This document shows positions 28,053 to 36,836 of a stretch of 64,000 nt of DNA, one piece after another (position 1 is the first letter of the stretch; every line of letters begins with the position of its first letter). The translations under genes and the position numbers were made by a program. This DNA is from Deltaproteobacteria bacterium (GTDB lineage Bacteria > UBA10199 > JADGCS01): assembly GCA_024233595.1 (NCBI GenBank), contig JACKPK010000004.1, forward strand, positions 106,258 to 170,257. The letters are read 5' to 3'. The notes under the pieces were generated by a model. The model did not search any database. It saw nothing but the letters and a program-made list of their open reading frames with translations, and was not told the origin of the DNA.

Positions 28053-28628
28053 ATGATACCAAGCATCTTGCAATTCGCCACTGGCTGCGCTCAACCCAAT
28101 GACAACGGTGATGAAAACACCGGCAGTGTCGACAACACACCAAATCGCGGACGCTACTCACTGAGTGTCACAGAAGCCGATAGCATTGAAGAACTGCATG
28201 AGCTCATTTCTGACACAGTTGAACCTGGTGATTACGCTGTGGTCACCATGGCCGCAACATGGTGTGGCCCTTGTTATGAGCTTGAAGGATTTTTGCACAC
28301 ACTGGCTGCCTCAGACCAAGGTCGCCACCCTTACTTTCACACTTGGAATGGAGACCAAGCTGACTTTTTGGAAACACTAGAAGATAGACAAGATCCAGAA
28401 TGGGGCAATATTTCACGTGAGTCCTGCGCGCGTAATATCGCCGGAGTCTTCCCCACAACCTTGGCTATGACTGTCGACGAAGACGGCCAGATTTCAGAGA
28501 TTCACGACATCGATATCTACTCAGCGTTTTTCTACAACACTGAAACAGGTGATTTTGGTTACATTAACGAAACCAGAAGCAGCAACGAGCTTTACCAAGT
28601 CGAAGACGGCAATCACGATGGCGATTAA
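28053..28628 (+). CDS. Thioredoxin-like protein with a vestigial lipoprotein signal
   Basis: 191 residues with a strong ribosome-binding site (GAGGAAAG). The redox motif is TWCGPC (~69-74) in a thioredoxin-like context (VVTMAATWCGPCYELEGFL), with a later FPTTLAM block at the cis-Pro position. The N-terminus MIPSILQFATGC ends in a lipobox-like ATGC, but only 11 residues precede the Cys and none is basic. No start codon lies upstream in frame before a TAG. It may be a lipoprotein with a shortened signal, or now cytoplasmic. The acidic tail contains NHDGD. Confidence 0.75.
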   Translation: MIPSILQFATGCAQPNDNGDENTGSVDNTPNRGRYSLSVTEADSIEELHELISDTVEPGDYAVVTMAATWCGPCYELEGFLHTLAASDQGRHPYFHTWNGDQADFLETLEDRQDPEWGNISRESCARNIAGVFPTTLAMTVDEDGQISEIHDIDIYSAFFYNTETGDFGYINETRSSNELYQVEDGNHDGD

Positions 28629-28637
28629 TGAATAACC

Positions 28638-29279
28638 TTAGGCGGTGCGTCTGGCGATTGTGATGCCATCGCGCACCGGCAACTGAATGACTTCCCAATT
28701 TTTTAACGAAACCAATTTGTCGTTCAAGGCTTTGATCGCTTGCGTTTCTTCGTCTTTGTTTCCGTTTTCCAACACAGAACCAGACCACAAAGTGTTATCA
28801 AAAATCATCACACCACGGCGAGCCACCAAAGACGCGCAGGCCTCAAAGTAATTGCCGTAGTTGCCCTTGTCGGCATCCACAAAAATAACCTCGAACTCAC
28901 CCGCGAGTTTTTTAATGGAATCCAAAGCTGGCCCAATGAGAGGTTCGATTTTAGAACCATGCACACTTTTGGCCCAAAACGAACGCGCGATTTTGTTGGT
29001 CTCGGCATTGATATCAAGCGTGATGACACGCCCTGTAGAAGGCATGGCCTCTGCCATGGCCAAAGCCGTGAGCCCGGTGAAACAACCAATTTCTAAAATG
29101 CGCTGCGCATGACTAATGGCCACAAATTGTTTGAGGATCAGGCATCCGAGCTGCCCCATGAGCATCTGCGGCATGTCGACATTCTCTTTTGTGTAAGTGA
29201 TGATCTCTTGGCAAACATCACTGAGTTGAGTGGAATGGCCTTCGCAATAGGCTTCGATATCGCTCTGTGTGAAACTCAT
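28638..29279 (-). CDS. Class I SAM-dependent O-methyltransferase (CCoAOMT-like)
   Basis: 213 residues. SAM-binding motif I is ILEIGCFTGLTALAMAEAMP (~61), with the acidic residue in VITLDIN (~84), motif FEVIFVDADKGNYGNYFEAC (~129) and FDNTLWSGSV (~159). This is the pattern of the metal-dependent catechol/caffeoyl-CoA O-methyltransferase family, whose bacterial members methylate small catechol-type substrates. The start has AGGAG 7 nt upstream, and a sigma-70-like promoter (29295-29323) precedes it. Confidence 0.9.
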   Translation of the reverse strand: MSFTQSDIEAYCEGHSTQLSDVCQEIITYTKENVDMPQMLMGQLGCLILKQFVAISHAQRILEIGCFTGLTALAMAEAMPSTGRVITLDINAETNKIARSFWAKSVHGSKIEPLIGPALDSIKKLAGEFEVIFVDADKGNYGNYFEACASLVARRGVMIFDNTLWSGSVLENGNKDEETQAIKALNDKLVSLKNWEVIQLPVRDGITIARRTA

Positions 29280-29294
29280 GGTTTTCTCCTAAAT

Positions 29295-29323
29295 ATTATA
29301 TAGACGGGACATTGCTACAGCCA
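29295..29323 (-). promoter_or_regulatory. Sigma-70-type promoter of the O-methyltransferase gene
   Basis: On the minus strand a -35 TGGCTG (29318-29323) and a perfect -10 TATAAT (29295-29300) are spaced by 17 nt. The expected start is around 29287, giving a very short leader that still includes TAGGAG. Confidence 0.6.
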
Positions 29324-29498
29324 GATCCCTAGCGGATAGCGCACATTAAAATCAATGCCCTTCCACCAGCTGCCCAAATTGAAGATTTTTTGCCCTATTT
29401 GACTAGTTTTTAAGGGTATTTTTGCATTTTGGACAAAGAAGGGATTGATTTCTTTGTGTGCGGTTGCTAGCTGCTGCCCCTCTCTTAATGAGATAACT

Positions 29499-29580
29499 GC
29501 GAGCGTGGCGGAACTGGTATACGCACTAGGCTTAGAACCTAGCGCCGCAAGGATTGAGGGTTCGACTCCCTCCGCTCGCA
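29499..29580 (+). tRNA. tRNA-Leu (anticodon UAG)
   Basis: The acceptor stem GCGAGCG/CGCTCGC is perfect. The anticodon stem CTAGG/CCTAG encloses CTTAGAA (anticodon TAG). A long variable arm and the T-arm GAGGGTTCGACTCCCTC are present, with discriminator A at 29580. The 3' CCA is not encoded. Confidence 0.97.
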
Positions 29581-29584
29581 CTAC

Positions 29585-29708
29585 ATACTATTTACTCGGG
29601 CAAAAGCCCGAGTAAAAAAGGCACGGCCACTTGAAGGCCGTTGCATATACTATTTACTCGGGCAAAAACCTGGGTAAACACGGAACGGCCACTTGAAGGC
29701 CGTTGCAT
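29585..29708 (+). repeat. Two tandem 62-bp repeats, each with two hairpins
   Basis: Copies at 29585-29646 and 29647-29708 are head-to-tail with six differences. Each has hairpin A (TTTACTCGGGC, AAAA loop, then GCCCGAGTAAA in copy 1) and hairpin B (ACGGCC, ACTTGAA, GGCCGT). In copy 2, two of the three changes in hairpin A leave U-G or G-U wobble pairs in plus-strand RNA. The repeat fills the space between tRNA-Leu and the trigger-factor gene. Confidence 0.92.
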
Positions 29709-29744
29709 CTATACTTATATACCCAAATACCGAAAGCAAAAAGC

Positions 29745-30947
29745 ATGGCCACAACAAACTTAGAAAACCTTAGCGCAGTCAAAAAGAAAATCACCATCAC
29801 GGTCAAAAAAGACGATGTGAACAACTACGTCAACAAGGCCATGGACAAGGTCCGCAAATCGGCCAAAATCAACGGCTTTCGCCCTGGTAAAATCCCCAAT
29901 AACGTTTTGGAAAAACATTACGGACCACAAATCGATTACGAATGTTTGAACACACTCATCAGCGAAACATTCACCAAAGCTCTGATCGAACACAAACTCA
30001 CTCCCATGACAGAACCTGATTTTGACACCAAACCTTTGGACCGCGAAAAAGACTACGAGTTCACAGCGCAATTCGAAGTCAAACCAGAAGTCGAACTCAA
30101 AGAATACAAAGGCATCAAGCTCAAAAAACAAGAAGCCAAAGTCTCTGACAAAGAACTTAACGATGAGCTCGAAAGATTACGCGAAAACCTAGCCCAATTG
30201 GCTCCTGTTGAAGAAGGCGCTAAAGTCAAAAAAGGCTTGGTGGCTACAATTGATTTTGAAGGCAAATTAGATGGCGTTGCTTTTGAAGGTGGCTCTGCCA
30301 AAGATTATGTTTTTGAATACGGCAACGGCCAACTCCTAAAAGATTTTGAAGACGCCATGAAAGGCCTTGCCATTGGTGACAGCAAAGAGTTCAAAATGAC
30401 CTTCCCTAAAGACTACTTTGAAAAATCTTTGGCTGGCAAAGAAGCTGACTACAAAATCACAGTGAAAAATCTTCACGTGAAAAATCTTCCCGAACTTGAT
30501 GACGAAATGGCCAAAGACATTGGCAAAGAAAGCCTAAACGAAGTCAAAGAAGAGCTTAAAAAGTCTTTGGTTCGCCGCAAAGAAGACGAGTTCCGTCGCG
30601 ATTACGCCGAAGAAATCAAAGCTGCTCTTTTAAAAGCACACTCTAAAATCGAAGTTCCTGAATCCATTGTGAAACAAGAAGTCGAGCGCAGCAAAAAAGA
30701 AGAAGCTGAAGTCATCAAAGACCTTCAGATCGAGCTGATTTTAGAAGCCATTTCTCAAAAAGAAAATATTTCTGTGACCCAAGAAGAGGTCAACCAGCGC
30801 ATTGCGGTTTTGGCACAAATGTATCGCCAACCTGCCGAAGAAATCCGCAAGGTTTATCAAAAGAACAACATGTTGGGCTCTTTGGCCGCTCAGATTGTTC
30901 TCGATAAAACCTTGGATTTTGTCATCGACAACGCGAAAATGGCCTAA
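29745..30947 (+). CDS. tig: Trigger factor
   Basis: 400 residues from the ATG at 29745; an in-frame start further upstream would run into the repeat. The ribosome-binding N-domain contains NGFRPGKIPNNVLEKHYG (~44), the conserved GFRPGK loop. A PPIase (FKBP-like) domain follows at ~150-235 (LVATIDFEGKLDGVAFEGGS) and the helical C-domain covers ~245-400. It is the ribosome-associated chaperone that meets nascent chains. Followed by clpP and clpX, the classic tig-clpP-clpX order. The ribosome-binding site is weak. Confidence 0.95.
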   Translation: MATTNLENLSAVKKKITITVKKDDVNNYVNKAMDKVRKSAKINGFRPGKIPNNVLEKHYGPQIDYECLNTLISETFTKALIEHKLTPMTEPDFDTKPLDREKDYEFTAQFEVKPEVELKEYKGIKLKKQEAKVSDKELNDELERLRENLAQLAPVEEGAKVKKGLVATIDFEGKLDGVAFEGGSAKDYVFEYGNGQLLKDFEDAMKGLAIGDSKEFKMTFPKDYFEKSLAGKEADYKITVKNLHVKNLPELDDEMAKDIGKESLNEVKEELKKSLVRRKEDEFRRDYAEEIKAALLKAHSKIEVPESIVKQEVERSKKEEAEVIKDLQIELILEAISQKENISVTQEEVNQRIAVLAQMYRQPAEEIRKVYQKNNMLGSLAAQIVLDKTLDFVIDNAKMA

Positions 30948-31015
30948 TCGCAGCAAAAAATTTCATTTTTTTGTCAAATTAGCACAGTATCTGCGTTTTT
31001 GTTCACGATTAGGTT

Positions 31016-31044
31016 TTGACAGCCCCTCTGCGCTCCTTCAAAAT
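31016..31044 (+). promoter_or_regulatory. Candidate sigma-70 promoter for clpPX
   Basis: A perfect -35 TTGACA (31016-31021) is followed after 17 nt by CAAAAT (31039-31044; 4 of 6 to TATAAT). A start near 31051 would give a ~60-nt leader before clpP, so clpPX can be expressed apart from tig. Confidence 0.45.
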
Positions 31045-31112
31045 GATAATCATACACACGCCCTATTTGTTATTTTTTGTAGCGCGTTGTCATTTTTAAA
31101 AAGGGGTCATTC

Positions 31113-31760
31113 ATGTCTCATGACATCATCAAATCCACTCTGGTTCCCATGGTTGTCGAAAACACACACCGCGGTGAGCGAGCCTACGATATCTACTCTC
31201 GCCTGCTCAAAGACCGCATCATCTTCCTTGGGACTCCCATTGATGACAACGTTGCCAATCTGATCATCGCTCAGTTGTTGTTCTTGGAATCAGAAGACCC
31301 AGAAAAAGACATTCAAGTTTACGTGAACTCTCCTGGTGGCTCCGTGACCGCCGGCATGGCCATTTATGACACAATGCAATACATCAAACCTGACGTCTCT
31401 ACTATATGCATTGGTCAAGCGGCTTCCATGGGAGCCTTGTTGCTTTCGGCTGGCGCGGCAGGCAAACGTTACTCGCTCCCGCACTCGCGAATCATGATCC
31501 ATCAGCCTTTGGGCGGCGCCCAGGGCCAAGCCACCGATATCGAGATTCATGCTAAAGAAATCCTGCGTTTGAAGGACGAACTCAATAAAATCCTGGCTCA
31601 TCACACAAAACAACCCCTCAAACGCATACAACAGGACACAGATCGGGACTATTTTATGTCTGGACTGGAAGCAAAAGAGTATGGTCTAATAGATAGTGTC
31701 GTTGAGTATCGCGATCTTGAGGCCAAAAAAGGCAAGGACAAAGATCCGAAGAAAAAATAA
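31113..31760 (+). CDS. clpP: ATP-dependent Clp protease proteolytic subunit
   Basis: 215 residues. The catalytic triad is visible: Ser105 in GQAASMGALLL, His130 in SRIMIHQPLGG, and Asp175 in QQDTDRDYFMS. The N-terminus contains LVPMVVENTHRGERAYDIYS, the standard start of mature ClpP after a short propeptide. It forms the tetradecameric protease chamber and is fed by ClpX encoded next door. AAGGGG precedes the ATG. Confidence 0.97.
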   Translation: MSHDIIKSTLVPMVVENTHRGERAYDIYSRLLKDRIIFLGTPIDDNVANLIIAQLLFLESEDPEKDIQVYVNSPGGSVTAGMAIYDTMQYIKPDVSTICIGQAASMGALLLSAGAAGKRYSLPHSRIMIHQPLGGAQGQATDIEIHAKEILRLKDELNKILAHHTKQPLKRIQQDTDRDYFMSGLEAKEYGLIDSVVEYRDLEAKKGKDKDPKKK

Positions 31761-31807
31761 TCTAAATATCCTGACGGTTATTTAGTCTCAAAGATAGAAG
31801 GTGATTC

Positions 31808-33064
31808 GTGTCAAAAAACTACGACGATCCCATGAATTTATGCTGCTCCTTTTGCGGCAAATCTCAACGTGAAGTCAAAAAGCTCATTGCAGGCCCAACG
31901 GTCTACATTTGTGATGAGTGCATTGACCTCTGCAACGACATCATTGCTGAAGAATCCATCAAACAGGAACAACAACGCGCTAAAACCCTGGTTCCTAAAC
32001 CAAAAGACATCAAAAATGTCCTAGACGAATACGTTATTGGACAAGAACGCGCTAAACGCATCTTATCGGTTGCGGTTCATAACCACTACAAGCGCATCGA
32101 GTCCAAATCGCTCTCTAAAGATGTCGAATTGCAAAAAAGTAATATTTTGCTCATTGGGCCAACAGGTTCTGGTAAAACACTTCTTGCTCAAACCTTGGCT
32201 CGTGTTTTGAACGTGCCTTTCACCATTGTCGACGCCACCACTCTAACAGAAGCCGGCTATGTTGGTGAAGATGTCGAGAACATCATCTTGAATCTCTTGC
32301 AAGCGGCTGACTTTGATAAAAACAAAGCCGAGCGTGGCATTGTCTACATCGACGAAATCGACAAAATTTCTCGTAAGTCAGAAAACCCTTCCATCACACG
32401 CGATGTGTCTGGCGAAGGTGTGCAACAGGCCTTGCTCAAAATCATTGAAGGCACCATTGCCAATGTTCCTCCTAAGGGCGGACGCAAACACCCACAGCAG
32501 GATTTTATCCAACTAGACACCACCAACATTCTCTTCATTTGTGGCGGTGCGTTCTGTGGCTTAGACGAAATCATCGAGAAGCGCTTTTCACAAAAACAAA
32601 TGGGATTTGGCTCTCAGCTTAAATCAACAGAGAACGACAAAAAGCTCGGCGAGATCCTTTCCAAAGCGCAAACAGAAGATCTTCTTAAATTCGGTTTGAT
32701 TCCCGAATTTGTTGGCCGCCTTCCGGTCATTGCCACCTTGGGCGAGTTAGACGAAGAAGCCTTGGTCGAAATCCTCACGCAACCAAAGAACGCTTTGGTC
32801 AAACAATACCAGCGTTTGTTTGAGTTCGAAAAGGTCAAACTCACTTTCACTGACGAAGCCGTTTTTGCCGTGGCCAAACAAGCCATCAGCAAAAAGTCTG
32901 GCGCTCGTGGTTTACGCACCATCCTCGAAAACCTCATGCTCGATATCATGTATGACATCCCTTCGGAAGAAAACATCGAAGAAGTCATCATCAACGAAGA
33001 TGTGGTCAAAGGTGATTGCGACCCAATTGTGGTGGAAAAGTCAGACAAAGCTGAGACAGCGTAA
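31808..33064 (+). CDS. clpX: ATP-dependent Clp protease ATP-binding subunit ClpX
   Basis: 418 residues, starting at GTG 31808 (AGAAGG upstream). The N-terminal C4 zinc-binding domain (CSFCGKSQREVKK...ICDECIDLC, ~13-42) is intact. Walker A is LIGPTGSGKTLLAQ (~115) and Walker B is IVYIDEIDKI (~180). The substrate-pore segment, the ClpP-binding IGF-type loop region and the sensor-2 GARGLR (~380) are all in place. It unfolds substrates for ClpP. 47 nt downstream of clpP, without a terminator in between. Confidence 0.97.
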   Translation: MSKNYDDPMNLCCSFCGKSQREVKKLIAGPTVYICDECIDLCNDIIAEESIKQEQQRAKTLVPKPKDIKNVLDEYVIGQERAKRILSVAVHNHYKRIESKSLSKDVELQKSNILLIGPTGSGKTLLAQTLARVLNVPFTIVDATTLTEAGYVGEDVENIILNLLQAADFDKNKAERGIVYIDEIDKISRKSENPSITRDVSGEGVQQALLKIIEGTIANVPPKGGRKHPQQDFIQLDTTNILFICGGAFCGLDEIIEKRFSQKQMGFGSQLKSTENDKKLGEILSKAQTEDLLKFGLIPEFVGRLPVIATLGELDEEALVEILTQPKNALVKQYQRLFEFEKVKLTFTDEAVFAVAKQAISKKSGARGLRTILENLMLDIMYDIPSEENIEEVIINEDVVKGDCDPIVVEKSDKAETA

Positions 33065-33069
33065 GAAGC

Positions 33070-33426
33070 TCAAAGTTGCTTCAGCTTTTCTTGCAACCAA
33101 TCCTTAATCGCTTGCAAACTAGATGGATCCCAAAGATTCAAAGCTTTGGTTTTGTCCAAAATGATCTGGTCATGCTGTCCTGCAAAAAACGCTGCGCTTG
33201 GGCATTTGAATAATTCCTTTGGCTCGCCCCAGCCATGATCAGCCGCATCTTCCGGGCCCCACTCACACACAACAAGATCTGTTTCCTGCATCCAAAATAA
33301 TCTTAAATCACGGAATGACCCCACTTTAATCACAGTGAATGTTCCCGCTTGCGTTGTGACCTCGTAAACCAAGCCGCAAATGCTTTGCGCACCGTCCTGA
33401 GGGTGTTTTTTTATGATTTCTTGCAC
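33070..33426 (-). CDS. Uncharacterised 118-residue protein
   Basis: Starts at GTG (33426) with only a weak purine tract upstream. No signal peptide or membrane helix. The middle has a beta-rich portion (GTFTVIKVGSFRDLRLFWM) and a Trp/Glu-rich part (VVCEWGPEDAADHGWGEP), and a helical C-terminus (AIKDWLQEKLKQL). Family not recognised. It follows a decayed gene on the same strand by 12 nt, so it could be the surviving downstream member of that operon. Convergent with clpX at 5 bp. Confidence 0.55.
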   Translation of the reverse strand: MQEIIKKHPQDGAQSICGLVYEVTTQAGTFTVIKVGSFRDLRLFWMQETDLVVCEWGPEDAADHGWGEPKELFKCPSAAFFAGQHDQIILDKTKALNLWDPSSLQAIKDWLQEKLKQL

Positions 33427-33438
33427 AGGTTTTTCCCA

Positions 33439-35220
33439 TCACCTTGAAGACAGCAGAGTCTTCACATAATTTTTAGAAAAATAACTGCTCTTTGTTGGGT
33501 TCAGATCTTCTTTAAGTAAGAGAACCGCGTCTATTTTTTGAGCAACAGCGTTGATGTCATTTGCCAAGTTCGTTTCTACACGCTCATCAAAAAGCTTATT
33601 ATGTGCACCCACTTCTTGCTGATAAAGATTGCTCGAACCAGTTTTGCCAGCAATCTCCTGCAATACCCCCTGATAACTTGATGTCATCATTTTTTGGTAA
33701 TGCGCAAAAGCATTTTTGATAAGCTTGGTCTTGGTACGCATCGCACCCCGGGCTTCTTGATTTGAGAAAGCAATCTTTCTTGATTTAAATTCAGCACGCT
33801 TTTATAAGCCTTTTAGATTTTCCTGCAAACAAAAAAGTCGGGAATAAGACATAACGAGACTGACAAGAAAAATGCTCTTTCAAAGTTAGAAGGCTGTCCT
33901 TCTAAATAGCTGGTCATCTGATTGGCAAAGAGCGTCGCCGCATTGGCTCTCAGAGCAAAAGCGATGCCTCTTTTAACTGCCTTTGAATTTTTGGTGGCGC
34001 CAAACTTTTCCAGCCATCGCTGTCACCATAAATATGAACACCAATTACCGTCTTCAAGCCAATCCAAAAACAACCAGTCGAAAAAATCTGTTATTTCAAA
34101 GAGCTTCATCAAACGATCATTTAAAGTGAGCTTTGTTGGCAAAATCAAATTTGGTGCTTGACCAACAAAACGTCGTGCGCTAAAACCACACAACACCAAG
34201 TCATCAATCAAATTCCTCTGGATCAGCACGATCAAATGAGTAAAGAATGGGCGTAATCGCCTGATATTGTCTCGGCGGGAGTGCGACAAAGACAAAAGCT
34301 GATTGATTTGCTGACTTTCTTGGCAATTGTTTTTTCTTTGCTGCAAAGTGTTTTGTGAAACATAAGTGAGCAGTTGTTTCTTGAAAATCACTGATTCCAA
34401 TTTTACGATGCAAATGCGGCTGCACCGAAAAAACGTCTTCGTTTAGGATCGTTAAAAACGATGCATCATCAGACCGCAGTCCTGCTAATCAAAAATCCAT
34501 GTCAAAACTAATGAGTTCCACACCTAATTTTTGCAAAACAGTCGGCAAAAATAAATTTTATGATGCACAACCACAACTCACAAATGTACATATTGAGGGT
34601 GATGATTTTTTGAAAACCGATAAATTTGCAAAACGCGCACCTGAGTCCCGGTAACCGTACCAGCTTCCGGTTGACGTTGCTCTGGAAAAAGACTTTTGGT
34701 TAAACCTGTCATCAATTGCTCTTCCAATATGGCAGCCTTTGTTTTCAAGCACTTTTGTTTTAATTCCTTCTAAAACAACGCTGTGATCAATATTGTAAAT
34801 AAAGCACTGATTGTCTTTAAGAGCGACAGTCGGCAAGCCATGAAAAGCCTTATTGGTTTCTGTTAAGATGATTTCGATTTTCTTAAAAAAATCCTGCGCT
34901 GCCTGATCAGCCTGCACCGCCGCGCTGTATTCGAAACTTAAATCAGCAGGCAGGTGCTCAAAAAACACTGGCGTGAAAAATTGCAAAATCTCATACGCCA
35001 AAAGTTCAGGAGAAAAGAATCGTGATTGAATCTGGTTGCAATAGGATTGCACGGCCTCATTTTGCAGCTGAAACGATGCCGAAAACGAACTGGGCTCTCG
35101 ATCAAAAGAAATTTTAATGACTGGTTTTTGTTGTGATTCGGACAAGCCCAAAGAGTAAAATGAGCGGGTTTTGAGAGCAAGGGAAAATAAGCATTTCCTT
35201 GATCCCCTTTTGGATTCCAT
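33439..35220 (-). pseudogene. Decayed gene of unknown function
   Basis: Successive minus-strand open segments in different frames (35220-34558, 34425-34204, 34400-34023 and 33741-33439) read as one continuous protein if several indels and at least one stop are ignored. The first ~220 residues start with a basic N-terminus (MESKRGSRKC); a later piece has VFVALPPRQYQAITPILYSF; the last piece ends in TLLSSR. The original would have been ~590 residues. I cannot assign a family. It is divergent from an equally broken patatin-like gene 60 bp away. Confidence 0.7.
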
Positions 35221-35285
35221 CTTAAGATCCTAAAAACCAGGCATCACCATCATCCAGAAAAAAGTAACTTGAACTAGATCAAAGG

Positions 35286-36609
35286 CAAAAACCAAAATCT
35301 TTGGTTCTTGCTGGCGGCGCTGTTTCCGGGGCTGCCTTTAAAATTGGCGGGCTCAAAGCCTTAAACGACTTTTTAGTGAATCGAAAACTCGTCGACTTTT
35401 GATATCTACGTGGGCTTCTGCGCAGGCGCCATTTTATGGTTCCACTTCGCGGCGGCATCCCCTCTTCAGAAGAAAAGCAAGCTGCGTAGCTTAGACGGCC
35501 GATCCAAAATTTTTTCGCAAGCCGCGCCCTTTGACATGTACTCCCCCAACATCAAAGAATTCTTCACACGACCCGTTCGCTTTGCTTACAACCAAGCTTC
35601 CTTTTTGCCTGGAGTTTGATGTAGCCGTGCGCGTCACCACTTACACAGAGATCTTTAGGAAAACGTCAAAGACTTCATCAAAAGCCCAAGTTATTCTAAC
35701 TACGAAAACCTCACAATTAAACCGATTCTCAATGTGGCTTACCGTAATCGCCATATTCCGTCTTTGAGAGCTTTTGCCCTCTGGAATCTTTTTACTAACA
35801 AACGCTTTGGCTCACTACCTGCGCCAAAACATGATCCGCAACACAAAATGCCCAATAGCTTTCTGCGTTCTTAAACGCATGACGGGCAACGCTTACATCA
35901 AGGTGTGCCATGACCCAGACACAGCTGAGCGCGCGTTCGGGTCTGATGAAAAACGACATCGACATCACTGATGCGGTGCGCCTCAGGCGCCATTCCTGGT
36001 TTCTACAAAACCGGCTCCGCATCAAAGGCGCGTTGATTACATTGATGGTGGCGTGCGCAAACAGCCAACATTGACCTAAAGGATCGAAAAAGGCGCTGAT
36101 CTGCAGATTTGTTACAACTCTTTTAGGCCCTAAGTAATAACGAAATTTTTCTTGAGTATATTTGCGAAGAAAATCGTTACATCACAAAAACGCAAACGCT
36201 TATCAGATTGGGATTAGAACCGTACTCAATCAGGTGTTTCTTGAACTCTTTTTTCATTCGCGTTTGAATTTGATTAAAAAACTTAGAGAATGACCCCAAT
36301 TTTAACAAGGACATCATTCTGTCGAACCAAGTGATGATGACAATGACTTCTTCACCCCAAACCTTTATTCTTTCTGAACCGTGCCAAGGTTGCCAAATTG
36401 GGTTTGATTCAGTCACCGATTCCATCACGCACGACATGACCAAACTTAAAATACTAGACGCCTATGGTATTCAGATGACACGCGATGTGATTGATGAAGA
36501 CTCCCCAAAAATTGAGCGCGCCTACTTTGACGACAACGCTATCGGCGTAGTTTTAGAACAGCCACAGGCGTATCAAAAAAACAAGTCGAAAAGTCTTGAA
36601 CGGTGGTAG
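35286..36609 (+). pseudogene. Decayed patatin-like phospholipase
   Basis: Translation across shifting frames recovers patatin landmarks in order: the oxyanion loop LVLAGGAVSGAAFKIGG (~35310), the nucleophile elbow YVGFCAGAIL (~35410; the usual GxSxG Ser is Cys here), DGRSKIFSQAAPFDMYSPN, then GAIPGFYKTGSAS and the catalytic-Asp block YIDGGVRK (~36040), a TVLNQVF segment (~36210) and a C-terminal ILDAYGIQMTRDVIDE block ending at 36609. A frameshift occurs immediately before the nucleophile (35400) and many more follow. Patatins are serine lipases acting on membrane phospholipids. Either a true pseudogene or a locally poor assembly; neighbouring genes are clean. Confidence 0.85.
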
Positions 36610-36702
36610 AAAATAATGCCGGCCGGCAATTCTTGCCAGGAACAACTTAAAGCAGCTCCTGACAACTCTTAACAAATCAAACACAAAAACCGTCTTTTTA
36701 AA

Positions 36703-36719
36703 TTGGCACCCAATTTGCT
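36703..36719 (+). promoter_or_regulatory. Sigma-54-type promoter of a candidate small RNA
   Basis: TTGGCACCCAATTTGCT has exact GG-N10-GC spacing and matches the TTGGCAC-N5-TTGCW consensus throughout. The predicted start is near 36730, just ahead of a small hairpin-rich segment that ends in an intrinsic terminator. Confidence 0.75.
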
Positions 36720-36729
36720 GATAAAGAGA

Positions 36730-36803
36730 GTAGATTGCAACTCAAGTTGTAGTCCTGATTCTCTCCTTAAAAAGCTCCACTGGTATTCCAGTGGAGCTTT
36801 TTT
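36730..36803 (+). ncRNA. Candidate ~74-nt small RNA with anti-SD region
   Basis: It lies between a near-perfect sigma-54 promoter and a strong intrinsic terminator, with no open reading frame. The predicted fold is a 5' hairpin (ATTGCAAC, TCAA loop, GTTGTAGT), a single-stranded CCTGATTCTCTCCTT linker and the terminator hairpin. CTCTCCTT is complementary to AAGGAGAG, a Shine-Dalgarno-type sequence, as in several known trans-acting sRNAs. No known RNA family is recognised by eye. Confidence 0.6.
36769..36803. terminator. Strong bidirectional intrinsic terminator
   Basis: AAAAAGCTCCACTGG and CCAGTGGAGCTTTTT form a perfect 15-bp stem with a TATT loop. U-tracts exist in both orientations, so it can end the small RNA (+) and comEA (-). 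Confidence 0.93.
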
Positions 36804-36810
36804 ATTATGC

Positions 36811-36830
36811 TCTCGAGCAAAAGCTCGAGA
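36811..36830. repeat. 20-bp palindrome with AAAA loop
   Basis: TCTCGAGC-AAAA-GCTCGAGA. It resembles hairpin A of the 29.6-kb repeat (ACTCGGGC-AAAA-GCCCGAGT): the loop is the same and differing stem positions are matched by compensating changes on the other arm. Confidence 0.7.
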
Positions 36831-36836
36831 ACCTTT

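Noticed and set aside
29315..29581. 88-residue minus-strand frame across the tRNA
   Set aside because: It reads through tRNA-Leu antisense; a shadow.
29585..29708. CRISPR array
   Set aside because: Only two adjacent copies with no unique spacers and no cas genes.
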